A stretch of 64,000 nucleotides of DNA from Oikopleura dioica. Its lineage: Eukaryota > Chordata > Appendicularia > Copelata > Oikopleuridae. The position numbers and the translations under genes are program-made. The stretch is from positions 1,798,001 through 1,862,000 of the forward strand of contig OU015569.1 of NCBI GenBank assembly GCA_907165135.1, read 5' to 3'. Below the pieces are notes generated by a model. The model had not been told where the DNA came from. It ran no database searches and was given only the letters and a program-made list of their open reading frames with translations. Below, piece by piece: positions 11,304-20,356 of the stretch. The stretch's first letter is position 1; each line of letters opens with the position of its first letter.

Positions 11304-12296
11304 CTCATCCAGCTCTGGAATCTTTGGCGCGGGAGCTTTAGTAAACGAGTACTTGGCACAAATGGCGTCTATCAGTGGTGCCTCAGTTTTCTCGCGCGAT
11401 GCTAGTTTTGCTGCCTAAAATGATGATAAAAATTTTATTTTATCATAAAATAAAGGCTCAGAAAAGGGATGAAAATTCTTACCCTCTTGAGTCGAATGTT
11501 TTCAATCGCTTTCTCCAGCCTAGCCACTTCCTCGCCGGTTTCTCGGTCCTGTATCTCGTAGAACAATTTCTCCTGCGTCAGGAACGCTTCTTCTTGTGAG
11601 CTAGATGGAACTCGCTGCGCTGGAGTCGGCTGAATTTTTTTGCTTATCTCGATCGGAAGAATGCAGTTTTATCTTACCGTCATGATTCTTTTGAAAGAAG
11701 GAGCATCATCCTCCGTCAAATCGACAAAGCTCAAGGTCGGCGCCGAGCTCGTCTCTTTCAAAGTTCTCGAGTGCATTTCAATGAGCTGCTTGTAGTCTTC
11801 TTTAGTCAAGGTTTTCTTGCTCATACTCATCATCGGCGTTCTCGGATTGCGAGTAGAACGCTTTGTCACGAGACCGCTTTTCGTCGCCGTCGGGCTGCTT
11901 GTTCGCCAGGAGACCTCTTCTAAAAACGATGGATAAGTAAATGTTTTATAATTTTCAGAATACCTTTCAAATCGCTTCGGGCTCCGAACCTCTTATTCTT
12001 TCCAGGTGAGGGGCAGTCAGAGGAAACGGCCTCGGAGACCTCTGAAAGAAGATTGCTCCCCGTCTCCGGCTCACTCATTTGTCTCGACTTTAGTTTCGGA
12101 AGATCCATATCATCAGCCCTATTTTGCATATCCGTCACCACGAGGCTCGATATCGTGGCATCATTCCCTTTACACAAAGTGTCCAGAGCATGTCTCAATT
12201 GAGATGTCTGGCGGGATGGCCAATTAATCTCCTGATGCCGCATTGCGTACGTTTCCGTCAGGAAATATTTTAATTTCGTTTCAAAGCTCAAATTCA
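11304..12296 (-). pseudogene. Partial duplicate of the SENP gene, frame still open
   Basis: The stretch 11304-12125 is a close copy of 21168-22056, covering exons 2-4 and part of 5 of the SENP gene with their introns; one exon (MTKRSTRNPRTPMMSMSKKT...) is identical. The catalytic half is missing. Differences preserve the frame: a 75-nt (25-codon) deletion in exon 4, a 12-15-nt length difference in exon 2, and amino-acid changes such as EKELENIR to EKAIENIR. The 5' side is not SENP: a different in-frame segment (RHQEINWPSRQTSQLRH...) runs into the duplicated exon, after an acceptor near 12300. The 3' side diverges at 11303 and soon stops. Either a recent pseudogene or a chimeric gene for a protease-less regulatory fragment; no start codon or terminal exon is certain. 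Confidence 0.7.
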
Positions 12297-12378
12297 ATAT
12301 ATCTTAGTGATGATAAAAAATCGGAATGTTTCAGAGCTCTTCCTTGATAATTCCTTTTATTTTTGGCGTGAATTTACG

Positions 12379-12907
12379 GGTACCCTCCCAATCCCTGGGC
12401 AAAATCGAAAATCCAGGGATTCGGAGGGTCAAATCCAAAATGTTCTAGAAATGTCTTTTAGCTATTTTACATCAGATTCATTGATTAGTTTTTTCTAATA
12501 ATTGGTTAGGGTTGAAAGCAAAACAACTTTAGCGAACTTATCTTTATGCATAGATGCAATATTTGTGAGCATACACTATTGATTGAATTCAAATGAAGTA
12601 ATGCTTAAAATTAAAGCCTCAAAATCTTCATTAATATGGTCTCATAATTATTATGATAAAAATGTCGGTTGGAAACTACTTTTTGCTTCTATTCGATTTC
12701 CTTCTTTTAGGGTTAGTGTTTTATCAAACATGACATACAAGCTTTCTTGTAAAATGCTTAAATTTTTGATATATTTTGAAAAATGATAAATAAAAGATGT
12801 TTTTTGATCATTTGTAGGGGTTTTCTAGAACATCACCCTCCGAATCCCTGGACTTTCGCGAAAAACCCAGGGATTCGGAGGGTGCCCAGGGATTCGGAGG
12901 GTCACCC
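12379..12907. mobile_element. Non-autonomous element with 10-bp TSD and terminal hairpins
   Basis: The direct repeat TGAATTTACG lies immediately outside both ends (12369-12378 and 12908-12917). The ends carry ACCCTCC(G/C)AATCCCTGG and its inverse CCAGGGATTCGGAGGGT, each end forming its own hairpin; the right end has an extra direct copy of the CAGGGATTCGGAGGGT block. The AT-rich interior has no ORF of note. A 9-11-bp duplication is typical of MULE/MuDR transposons, which is the suggested but unproven class. Confidence 0.75.
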
Positions 12908-13018
12908 TGAATTTACGAGTAGATCTATTCTTATACCAATATATCAAATCTTTTTCGAAAGAATCTTTAATATCAGCATACTTGATAACAACCATGCCTA
13001 GAAAATTATTCCTTTAAC

Positions 13019-13470
13019 ACTAGAAATATATTTTTTGAGAAAACTGAAAAGTTCTTGTTTCAAGGAACGAGTATGCTCAGGTGAAAGAGCATCCTCGATT
13101 ACGTATGCTGACTCAATCCGGTGGGGGGCTGAAAACGGAAATTTTCGAAAAAATGGGGTCGAAATCTCGAAAATGGTGGTTCTTATGACGCCAGTTTTGG
13201 GTACTTTTACTTTCCCGTTTTAAAAGGTCAATAGCTCATTTTGTAGCTCAGAGCCTGTGCTTTGCTGCAATGTATAGATGAGCCGGTCAGTATAAGCCAA
13301 AAATTATTCTCAGGACCTGAGAAGGTTGGGTACTTTTTCGCGATAAGCATGTCCCTTTCTTCTTTGATTTTGGCTAATTTTGTTCTATGTCAGGGCTGGC
13401 TGAATAAAGATTGTTATTATTGCCACTTATTGCCACTCTCTGCCGGAGGACCTCCCGGAGGACCCTTTTC
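13019..13470 (+). repeat. Left arm of ~450-bp inverted repeat
   Basis: This arm starts ACTAGAAATATATTTTTTGA and ends near CGGAGGACCCTTTTC. It is the reverse complement of 15386-15836; a 62-codon open frame within it is identical in both arms, so divergence is very low. The open frames look like chance frames and resemble no protein known to me. A second partial copy of the inner end (GCCGGAGGACCTCCCGGAGG) follows at about 13570. Confidence 0.85.
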
Positions 13471-13612
13471 ATGGAAGACCAACTGCTGGAAGACCAATAT
13501 AAAAAAAAATAAATAAATAGCCTTGCTTGGCCACCTATTGCCACATTTGGCAAATTTCGGTCGCTTTCTGCCGGAGGACCTCCCGGAGGACCCCCTTACT
13601 GGAAGACCAACT

Positions 13613-13768
13613 GAAGGGTAGGCCATGCCCGTTTATTTTATTCAATCAGAGTCAGGGCGAAGCCGACCCGAAGGGGAGGCCACGCCCCTTCATATTATTC
13701 AATAAGAGTCAGGGCGAAGCCGAGCCGAAGGGGAAGCCAAGCCCGTTCATTTTATTCAATCAGAGTCG
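13613..13768. repeat. Tandem ~50-bp repeat (3 copies)
   Basis: Three consecutive units share GAAGGGGAGGCCACGCCC, TTCATTTTATTCAAT and AGAGTCAGGGCGAAGCCGA-type blocks. It lies just inside the left inverted arm and shows no coding sense. Confidence 0.7.
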
Positions 13769-14085
13769 TTTATCTTTAACAGTAATAATAAGCAAGCTAG
13801 AATAGTGAAACACAAGTCGATATTTATCTATCCAAGAGAAACAGCGTACTAAGGTAGTAGAGAGAAACAGGCGTTTTGAATAGTTTCTGCTTGTTGAAAT
13901 GAAGCATCAGAAGCTACAGTTAGTAGTTTTTGGGCCGAGTATTGAATCACGCCGGCGCGTTGAAAGTTGATAGTAGTTACAGGCGTGTAATAAAGAAATG
14001 CATGTGTGACTGTAAAGAGATAAAGGCAGTGAAGTGACTGAAATTAAGGTGAAAGCACATGAATGATTTAGCACAGTAAAAAGTT

Positions 14086-14511
14086 CTATTGTTCGAGTCG
14101 CTGCTTGAGGCTAGGTAGAATCTTGACGGCGGCGACGTTGCTTCTCATGCCCTTGATAGTGTTGATGACACTGTCGCGGAGGCGGCGGGCTTCCCAGGCG
14201 GTGTTGTGATTTTCCCTGCAGGAGGGGTACTGCTTCATTTCGAAGCTCTAAAATTAAGGATAAGTGGGGTGGAAACTGGCCTTAATTCTTACCAAAAATC
14301 TCGTTCGGAGGATTGAAGTAACGCGGTTGATCTGGGGGATCACCATAAGCAGCCGCTCGTCCAGGAGCCTGAACGAGTGACCGCCCATGGGCTTCAGGAT
14401 CTGGTCGATCCGACAGTACGGATAGTCTGCCTGGAACCGTTTGAAGCTCTCGATGTACTTCTGAAGGGTCTCTCGGGTCTCTTTGACCTTTTTGCGGTTT
14501 GAAACTGGCAT
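14086..14511 (-). CDS. Small conserved-looking protein, unrecognised
   Basis: Two exons (14293-14511 and 14086-14247) joined at a phase-0 GT-AG intron encode 126 residues. The protein starts MPVSNRKKVKETRETLQKY, is basic and helical, and continues through HSFRLLDERLLMVIPQIN to a C-terminus ending LPSLKQRLEQ. There is no signal peptide or membrane segment. I do not recognise the family. The gene lies between the two long inverted repeat arms but looks cellular rather than transposase-like, so it may be captured cargo or a bystander. Confidence 0.65.
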
Positions 14512-15300
14512 TGGAAAAGGGCTATTTGGGCTCTCTGCTGTTTTCAGGGAGGAGCCGAAAACTCGAATGTATGTGATAGTGAATGCTTGATGGTTAAATA
14601 GAAAAAATCGTCGATTGATGGCGCCTCGTGTAAAGTTTGATTTTTTATCTGCGGCTGCGTATCCGGTTAGTTTCAGCTGTTTGCGATCAAATATAGTAGT
14701 GAGACACTTTTGATCCTCGCGGGTGATAGGGCTCGCGCAGGAGACGTCGATTAAGATTGAAATACAAAATAGTTAACTAAGGACGGTTGATATCACAACT
14801 ACTGTACATTCTTAATATGACAAATGACAGTCCATAAATGAAAGATGATCACTTGAACTTGGTCAATGTAATCATTTGGAAATTAAACTACCTTAATTAA
14901 ACTACAGTTCGTCAAAGAGACTTTCTTTCCTTACCAAATTTGGTCGGGAAGAGGGTTAGAAAATATCAAACAAAGGAATTTAACACGGCCGGAGTCCGGA
15001 GCCGCAATTCAAGGCTTAGGCTTTTTTGTGTTTTCTTATCAGAACTTTTATTCTCGTATATTCAAATAGTCTAGCAACCATAAATAAGAACACTTATAAT
15101 TAAGGGTGTCAGTAGCGGGAGTCTAAATTATCTCCAGATTTTGGCATAAAATCATCAATTTATTAAGCACGCGACGGGCCAGAGGCCCTTACGCGCGCAT
15201 TTTCTGGTAGAGAACTCATTGGGTTGGCGGGGCCCAACTCTCGCTCTTGTTCAGAACACTAATTTTCGCCAGGATTTGGTCAGACAAGACCCGGTTTGTA

Positions 15301-15370
15301 CCCAACCGGGCGGCGCAGGGCGGCGCAAGGCGGCGCAAGGCGGCGCTAGGCGGCGCAAGGCGGCGCTATT
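15301..15370. repeat. GGCGGCGCAA minisatellite
   Basis: About six head-to-tail copies of a GGCGGCGC(A/T)A(A/G) decamer, just inside the right inverted arm. Unusually GC-rich for the region. Confidence 0.85.
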
Positions 15371-15385
15371 CAGTACCCCCCCAGG

Positions 15386-15836
15386 AAAAGGGTCCTCCGG
15401 GAGGTCCTCCGGCAGAGAGTGGCAATAAGTGGCAATAATAACAATCTTTATTCAGCCAGCCCTGACATAGAACAAAATTAGCCAAAATCAAAGAAGAAAG
15501 GGACATGCTTATCGCGAAAAAGTACCCAACCTTCTCAGGTCCTGAGAATAATTTTTGGCTTATACTGACCGGCTCATCTATACATTGCAGCAAAGCACAG
15601 GCTCTGAGCTACAAAATGAGCTATTGACCTTTTAAAACGGGAAAGTAAAAGTACCCAAAACTGGCGTCATAAGAACCACCATTTTCGAGATTTCGACCCC
15701 ATTTTTTCGAAAATTTCCGTTTTCAGCCCCCCACCGGATTGAGTCAGCATACGTAATCGAGGATGCTCTTTCACCTGAGCATACTCGTTCCTTGAAACAA
15801 GAACTTTTCAGTTTTCTCAAAAAATATATTTCTAGT
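15386..15836 (-). repeat. Right arm of ~450-bp inverted repeat
   Basis: Reverse complement of 13019-13470. Outside the arms weaker mirrored similarity continues for a few tens of bases (ATTATTC blocks). No clean target duplication is visible, so the structure may be a long-TIR element or two elements inserted in opposite orientation. Confidence 0.85.
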
Positions 15837-15928
15837 AAGAATAATATTCTTTACTGCAAGTTTGTCATATCAACAGAATAAAGTTAATTCAACAGAAACG
15901 TTTAATTACGCTCTGGGGTGGTGGTCGG

Positions 15929-15961
15929 TTAGGGTTGGGGTTAGGGTTAGGGTTAGGGTTA
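15929..15961 (+). repeat. Interstitial telomeric repeat (TTAGGG)n
   Basis: About five TTAGGG hexamers with one variant (TTGGGG) follow each other. TTAGGG is the chordate telomere unit. The tract sits about 90 nt outside the right inverted arm and is far too short to be a chromosome end. Confidence 0.9.
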
Positions 15962-16407
15962 CTTCCATCTCTTGGAAAGAATTCTCTGCTATCAAATTTT
16001 TCAAATTTTTCAATTTCAAGCAGGTGCAATTATATCCAAATAAGGCGTTTGCGCTTTTCGCGCACTTATTTTCATTTCCAAATAAATGTCCAAATTATGT
16101 CGAAGCGCTTTTCGCGCTATTGCTTTTTAAAAATATTTTTTTTCCGTCTTAATGTTTTTATAGTGCTAAATGTTAAAATAGTGCTGATTATAAAAAAATA
16201 TATAAAACGGTTTTTCACATTTATTATCTCATAATTTTGTGTTCAATTTTAGTGTGAGGAAATTGGTTCGAAAATGTTGAAATTACTGCCGAAATCATTT
16301 TTAAAGATAATTTCAGAAGGAAATACCAGTTAGATTTGGTAAACCCTACTTGGTAACAGAATTCAATGAATCAGAGTCTAATTATTAAGTTATATAAATT
16401 AGGGGCC

Positions 16408-16479
16408 ATTTAGTCAGGAGAGCCATTTAGTCAGGGAGCCAGTTAGACAGACCTGACTAAATGGCTCTCCTGACTAAAT
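16408..16479. repeat. Perfect 28-bp inverted repeat, 16-nt loop
   Basis: The left arm (16408-16435) is an exact reverse complement of the right arm (16452-16479). Each arm itself contains ATTTAGTCAGG twice. It could form a strong hairpin. No gene is attached and no T-run terminator context is present. Confidence 0.85.
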
Positions 16480-16499
16480 TTGTTTTTTCCTTGACTTTT

Positions 16500-17020
16500 T
16501 TTTGCTTTCTGCTTCCATGGATGCTCTTTTCGCAAATCGAAAATATCGACCGCAGTTCTCTAGAATTGTTGTCGATGTCAGGCCTTTTTTACGAAGAGTG
16601 ATCAGTCTTCGGATTTATCCGAGTCCGAATGGCATTGAAAAATAGGTGAGAATTGCTGCTAAATGCGTGATTTTTGAGACTTTTTTTTTATTTTTAGTGA
16701 GTTCGACTTCTACCTCCAATCTTCCAAAAGGACGGAGGAGAAGCAAATTGAAGAAGCATCGGCAACGATGGTCTCAAAGTGAAGACTCGTCTTTTGCTCT
16801 GCGAAAGAGCGCGGGCCTTTGGAAAAGGAAGATTCTCGCCAGAGAGCAAGCGAAAAAGACCAGTCACTTACGAAACAACTCCAGAATCGAATAAAATCCA
16901 AATACTCAAAACTAAAAAAATGTATTGCGTCTTTCTTTTCTTTCAAGCGGTTGACTGTAGTTTGGTTGCATTTTGAGGTAGAGAAGGAAAGTATTAGCGT
17001 TTTCAGTGGTGATCATTGAT
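16500..17020 (+). pseudogene. Degenerate tandem copy of the 17495-17791 gene
   Basis: The block TCTAGAATTGTTGTCGATGT... through CAGTCTTCGGATTT matches the first exon of the downstream gene. The 3' part (ACTCCAGAATCGAATAAA and onward) matches that gene's 3' flank. In this copy the frame that starts MSGLF breaks after a few codons, and the second exon region has diverged. It reads as a decayed or rapidly diverged tandem duplicate. Confidence 0.55.
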
Positions 17021-17177
17021 CGAAAATTTGTTGCGAAGGGTGAGAGCGATTTTGAAGATAAAATCGAGCACCTGCATAGTCGTCTATATTTTTCAATTTG
17101 CGAAATGCAAGATCGCGGAAATCATAACGCGAAATGTAGCCAAATTGGCTGTATATTTTCTCGAACCGGTTTGATTT

Positions 17178-17316
17178 AGCTCTGGTCTCTCTTCAGAACG
17201 TATAATTCTTTCGCCTTTTACTAAAGAATTCCGTGGAGAGGGACACTCTTATGAGTATCTGAATTTTTCTGAAGCTCCACACGGAGCAGTAAACCCAAAC
17301 CAAACCGAAAAAGAAC
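17178..17316 (+). pseudogene. Inverted partial copy of the 18023-18271 gene
   Basis: 139 nt are almost identical to the reverse complement of 18082-18222, preserving the frame with SPFTKEFRGEGHSYEYL. There is no start codon and the frame soon ends. With the original, it forms an inverted repeat pair around the small gene at 17495-17791. Confidence 0.75.
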
Positions 17317-17494
17317 AACGATTTCGAGTGACAGCTCTTGCTCGCGCTCAATCTTCTTTTTAGAACTGATTATTTGCTCATGAAATTATCTACTTTGATT
17401 GCTTGGTATATTGATAATTATCATGTGCAAAACAATCATCTCCGCATCAATCATTCTTTGAGAACCATTATTGGGATCTCTAGAATTGTTGTCG

Positions 17495-17791
17495 ATGTCA
17501 GGCCTTTTTTCCGAAGAGCAGTCAGTCTTCGGATTTTCCGAGTCCGGCGCACACGAACAAATAGGTAAGAACTGCTGCTGATTGCATTTTTGAGAACTCA
17601 CTTCAAATTTTAAAGGCAAAGTATGTCTAATAATAAGCCCGAGAAGTGTTTCGTCGAAAGTGTTACGCTCTGAAAAGAGCGTAATCTACGTCTCACTCGA
17701 CCAGTATCGGCAACAACGACGAAAACAAGCTCAACGGTTGGAAATCAACACATTCAGCCTAACAACTCCCACAAGTTCAAGACCTAAATGA
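17495..17791 (+). CDS. Small two-exon protein, unrecognised
   Basis: Exons 17495-17564 and 17616-17791 join in frame over a 51-nt GT-AG intron to give 81 residues, starting MSGLFSEEQSVFGFSESG and continuing to a basic stretch (LDQYRQQRRKQAQRLE) and a Thr/Ser-rich tail. There is no signal peptide and no family I recognise. Within exon 2 the coding sequence contains a perfect 9-bp hairpin with a GAAA loop (17663-17684). A decayed copy lies about 900 nt upstream. Confidence 0.5.
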
Positions 17792-18022
17792 TCCAACACT
17801 TGGAACACACAAAAAGATGGAAAAACCAGTCTCTTACAAAAACAACTCAAGAATCGAATAAAGTCTCAAATTCTCGAAATCAAAAATGTCTCGTCTCTTT
17901 CTTTTTTATACGGTTGGATGTCGAAAGGTTGTTGGAAGTAGAGGATGATTTTGATGTGGTATTTATTCAGTAATAGTGAGATAATGAACTGTCATACTTA
18001 TGAATGAAACATGAAGTGTTCC

Positions 18023-18271
18023 TTATAAAAATCTGACCAGAGCCCCAGCTCTTGAAATTTGGCTCGGCTGAGAGTTACAGTTATCAGTTTCGGTTTGGTT
18101 TGGGTTTACTGCTCCGTGTGGAGCTTCAGAAAAATTCAGATACTCATAAGAGTGTCCCTCTCCACGGAATTCTTTAGTAAAAGGCGAAAGAATTATACGT
18201 TTTGAAGAGAGACCAGAGCTAATGATTAGTTGTCCAACTAGAATCCCGAGCCGTCGAGTTGAGCGCCGCAT
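18023..18271 (-). CDS. Small protein with possible mitochondrial presequence
   Basis: A single open frame of 82 residues begins MRRSTRRLGILVGQLIISSG, basic then hydrophobic, which would suit a mitochondrial import signal. A hydrophilic segment follows (SPFTKEFRGEGHSYEYL, then EAPHGAVNPNQT). The start lies about 85 nt from that of the divergent DEAD-box gene, so the two may share a promoter. The middle is duplicated in inverted orientation at 17178-17316. Family not recognised. Confidence 0.45.
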   Translation of the reverse strand: MRRSTRRLGILVGQLIISSGLSSKRIILSPFTKEFRGEGHSYEYLNFSEAPHGAVNPNQTETDNCNSQPSQISRAGALVRFL

Positions 18272-18357
18272 TATGGTCTTTTCGTGGAGCGACGCACAGA
18301 GCGCGGCGCTATTTTTCAGCCAATGAGAATCGAAAGAAATTGAGAAAGAGAAGGAAA

Positions 18358-20220
18358 ATGATCAGAAGTTTTAGCGGTAAGAGATTTCTGAATGTTGGGA
18401 ATGCGCACTTTGGAAGATCTTTTAAATATGAGAAGCCAGATACCCAAAGGCCGATTGACAAAGGTAATTGAATTAATACAGGTAGAAATTAATTTGTCTA
18501 TCAAAGATTATATTCTAAAATTAGTCTTCAGCAAAATACGAAGCTGACAAAGCCCGTTTTCAAACTAAAATGCCCGGCGCCATGCCGAAACGTTTTCTGA
18601 GGAAGATTCATCAAGTGCGCGCTGATCAAAGTTCCTGGGACCGAATGGACACCGACGAAAAACGCGCTCACATCGAGCGAGAAAAGGACCCCTTCCAGCC
18701 TGTAGTTTCCAACTTTGACGCGTACAAGAAGCAAATACGCTCGTCCCTGCGCCGCCCTCTTGAAGTTGTTTCAATTCCTGGGACGGACTCGGCTCCGCTG
18801 ATCACTTGCTCCGGAACTGGCAACGCGAGCAACTTCAATCTCCAGAGCAACGAACGGTACCAGACATTCACGAAGATCCGTCTCTTTTCTGACACTTTCT
18901 CGTCCTCAGTTACTGACTCGACAAAGACTCGTCGTCCTGAGATCAACTTCAACGCTGTAGAATCAAATCGTTCGCTTTCTTCCAGCTCTTTTGCTTCGAC
19001 AGAACTATCAGATGACCTCAAGAATAGCTTGGCCAATCTGAACTTTGTAAAAATGTCCAATATACAAAAAGAGGTCCTCGAAACATTCTTCAATTTCCCG
19101 GAAGCAGACATTGTTGGCATATCGGAAACCGGAAGTGGGAAGACATTGGCCTATATCTTGCCAGTCCTTCACAGCTGGTTGGAAAAAGGGTCGACTGCGC
19201 TGATTATCACGACGCAAAATCATTTGGCACTGCAGATTCGCGAATTGGCAGAAGAACTCATTCAACAGCTAGGCATTGGTAACAAGACTGATTCTTTCTA
19301 GGTCTGTTTAACAACCTTTAGATCCTTCCGAAGTTGTCTCTCTCACAGAAGTCGTGCCTATTATGATCAGAACTTTGCACTCGATCGACGCTGGAACAAT
19401 ACGTCGCGACTTGTTGGTTTTCGACGAGGCGGACGAAGTGTTCTCAAGTCAGAACTTTGCAAAGTCGTCGCAGCTCCTCTCTCTTGAAGGACAAAAAATA
19501 CTCCTCGCGCCATTTCACTTCTCGGAAACGCAGTGGCCCTTGGTGCGAGAGTCACTTGGAAACAGGATCAACCTGGAGACAGACCTAGCAAATCGAATCC
19601 CTCTTCATATTCCACAAAAATTCCGCCGTCTCAAGCCAGAAGAACGCTCTTTGGACATCATCAAACGCCTCAAGAGCGGAAAACGAACGATCATCTACGT
19701 TAATCGATACAAAGAAGCGGTTTTTGTCGAGAGGCTGCTGAAGATGTACGAAGATGATGGATTTCAAACGATTCGAAAGGGGATGAACTCGCGTGAAGTT
19801 AGAATGGCTATCGATGATTTTGAAAGCGGGAAGATATCTGTTTTGATTGGAACGGACAAAATCAGCCGCGGAATTGACTTCTCTGCTTTAGAACAGGTAA
19901 GCTGACTTCTAGTCAACCAACAACCTCCATTTTTTAAAATATGCTCAATCCTACAAATTTAGATCATCAACTTCTGCCCACCCTATTCCGCCGCTGACTA
20001 CTTGAACAGAATCGGTCGCACAGGAAGATTGGGCCAGTCGTTTGTCTCCAGTGTTATTACATACGCTGTAGATTCGAAAGAGCGAGAAAATTTACAAAGA
20101 GTGAAACTCATTGAAGAAGCTGTCAGAAGACATTCGAAGATTTCGGAACTTGATCCAAATTTTAATTTTGACCAGCATGCGAAAATTGTGCAAGAAAGAA
20201 AATACACTGCTAAAAGTTGA
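18358..20220 (+). CDS. DEAD-box RNA helicase, DDX28-like (probably mitochondrial)
   Basis: Four exons (18358-18463, 18532-19278, 19322-19896, 19963-20220) sum to 561 codons with consistent phases. The N-terminus (MIRSFSGKRFLNVGNAHFGR) is basic and could be a mitochondrial presequence. Helicase motifs: SETGSGKT (I), FDEADEVF (II), RTIIYVNR (IV), GTDKISRGIDF (V) and NRIGRTGR (VI). The usual SAT motif III is replaced by sequence around LLAPF, which is odd because SAT couples ATP hydrolysis to unwinding. The architecture is close to mitochondrial DDX28 helicases, which act in large-ribosomal-subunit assembly; that ortholog assignment is by eye. It is convergent with the SENP gene, 136 nt between stop codons. 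Confidence 0.85.
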
Positions 20221-20356
20221 GAAAAAGATCAGAGAAAGAGAGTCTTCAAGACACTATCTCTTGCTGTGTGTTTGTATGAGTACTTGCTTTATTCTAGCTA
20301 AAGGAAAGGGCAGTGGGATTAATGAATTTTATAATGGACTAAGGGCAGGTTCTTTC

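Noticed and set aside
13035-13223. 62-codon ORF repeated in both arms of the large inverted repeat as a gene
   Set aside because: Its identity just reflects arm identity; composition is not protein-like and there are no splice or domain features.
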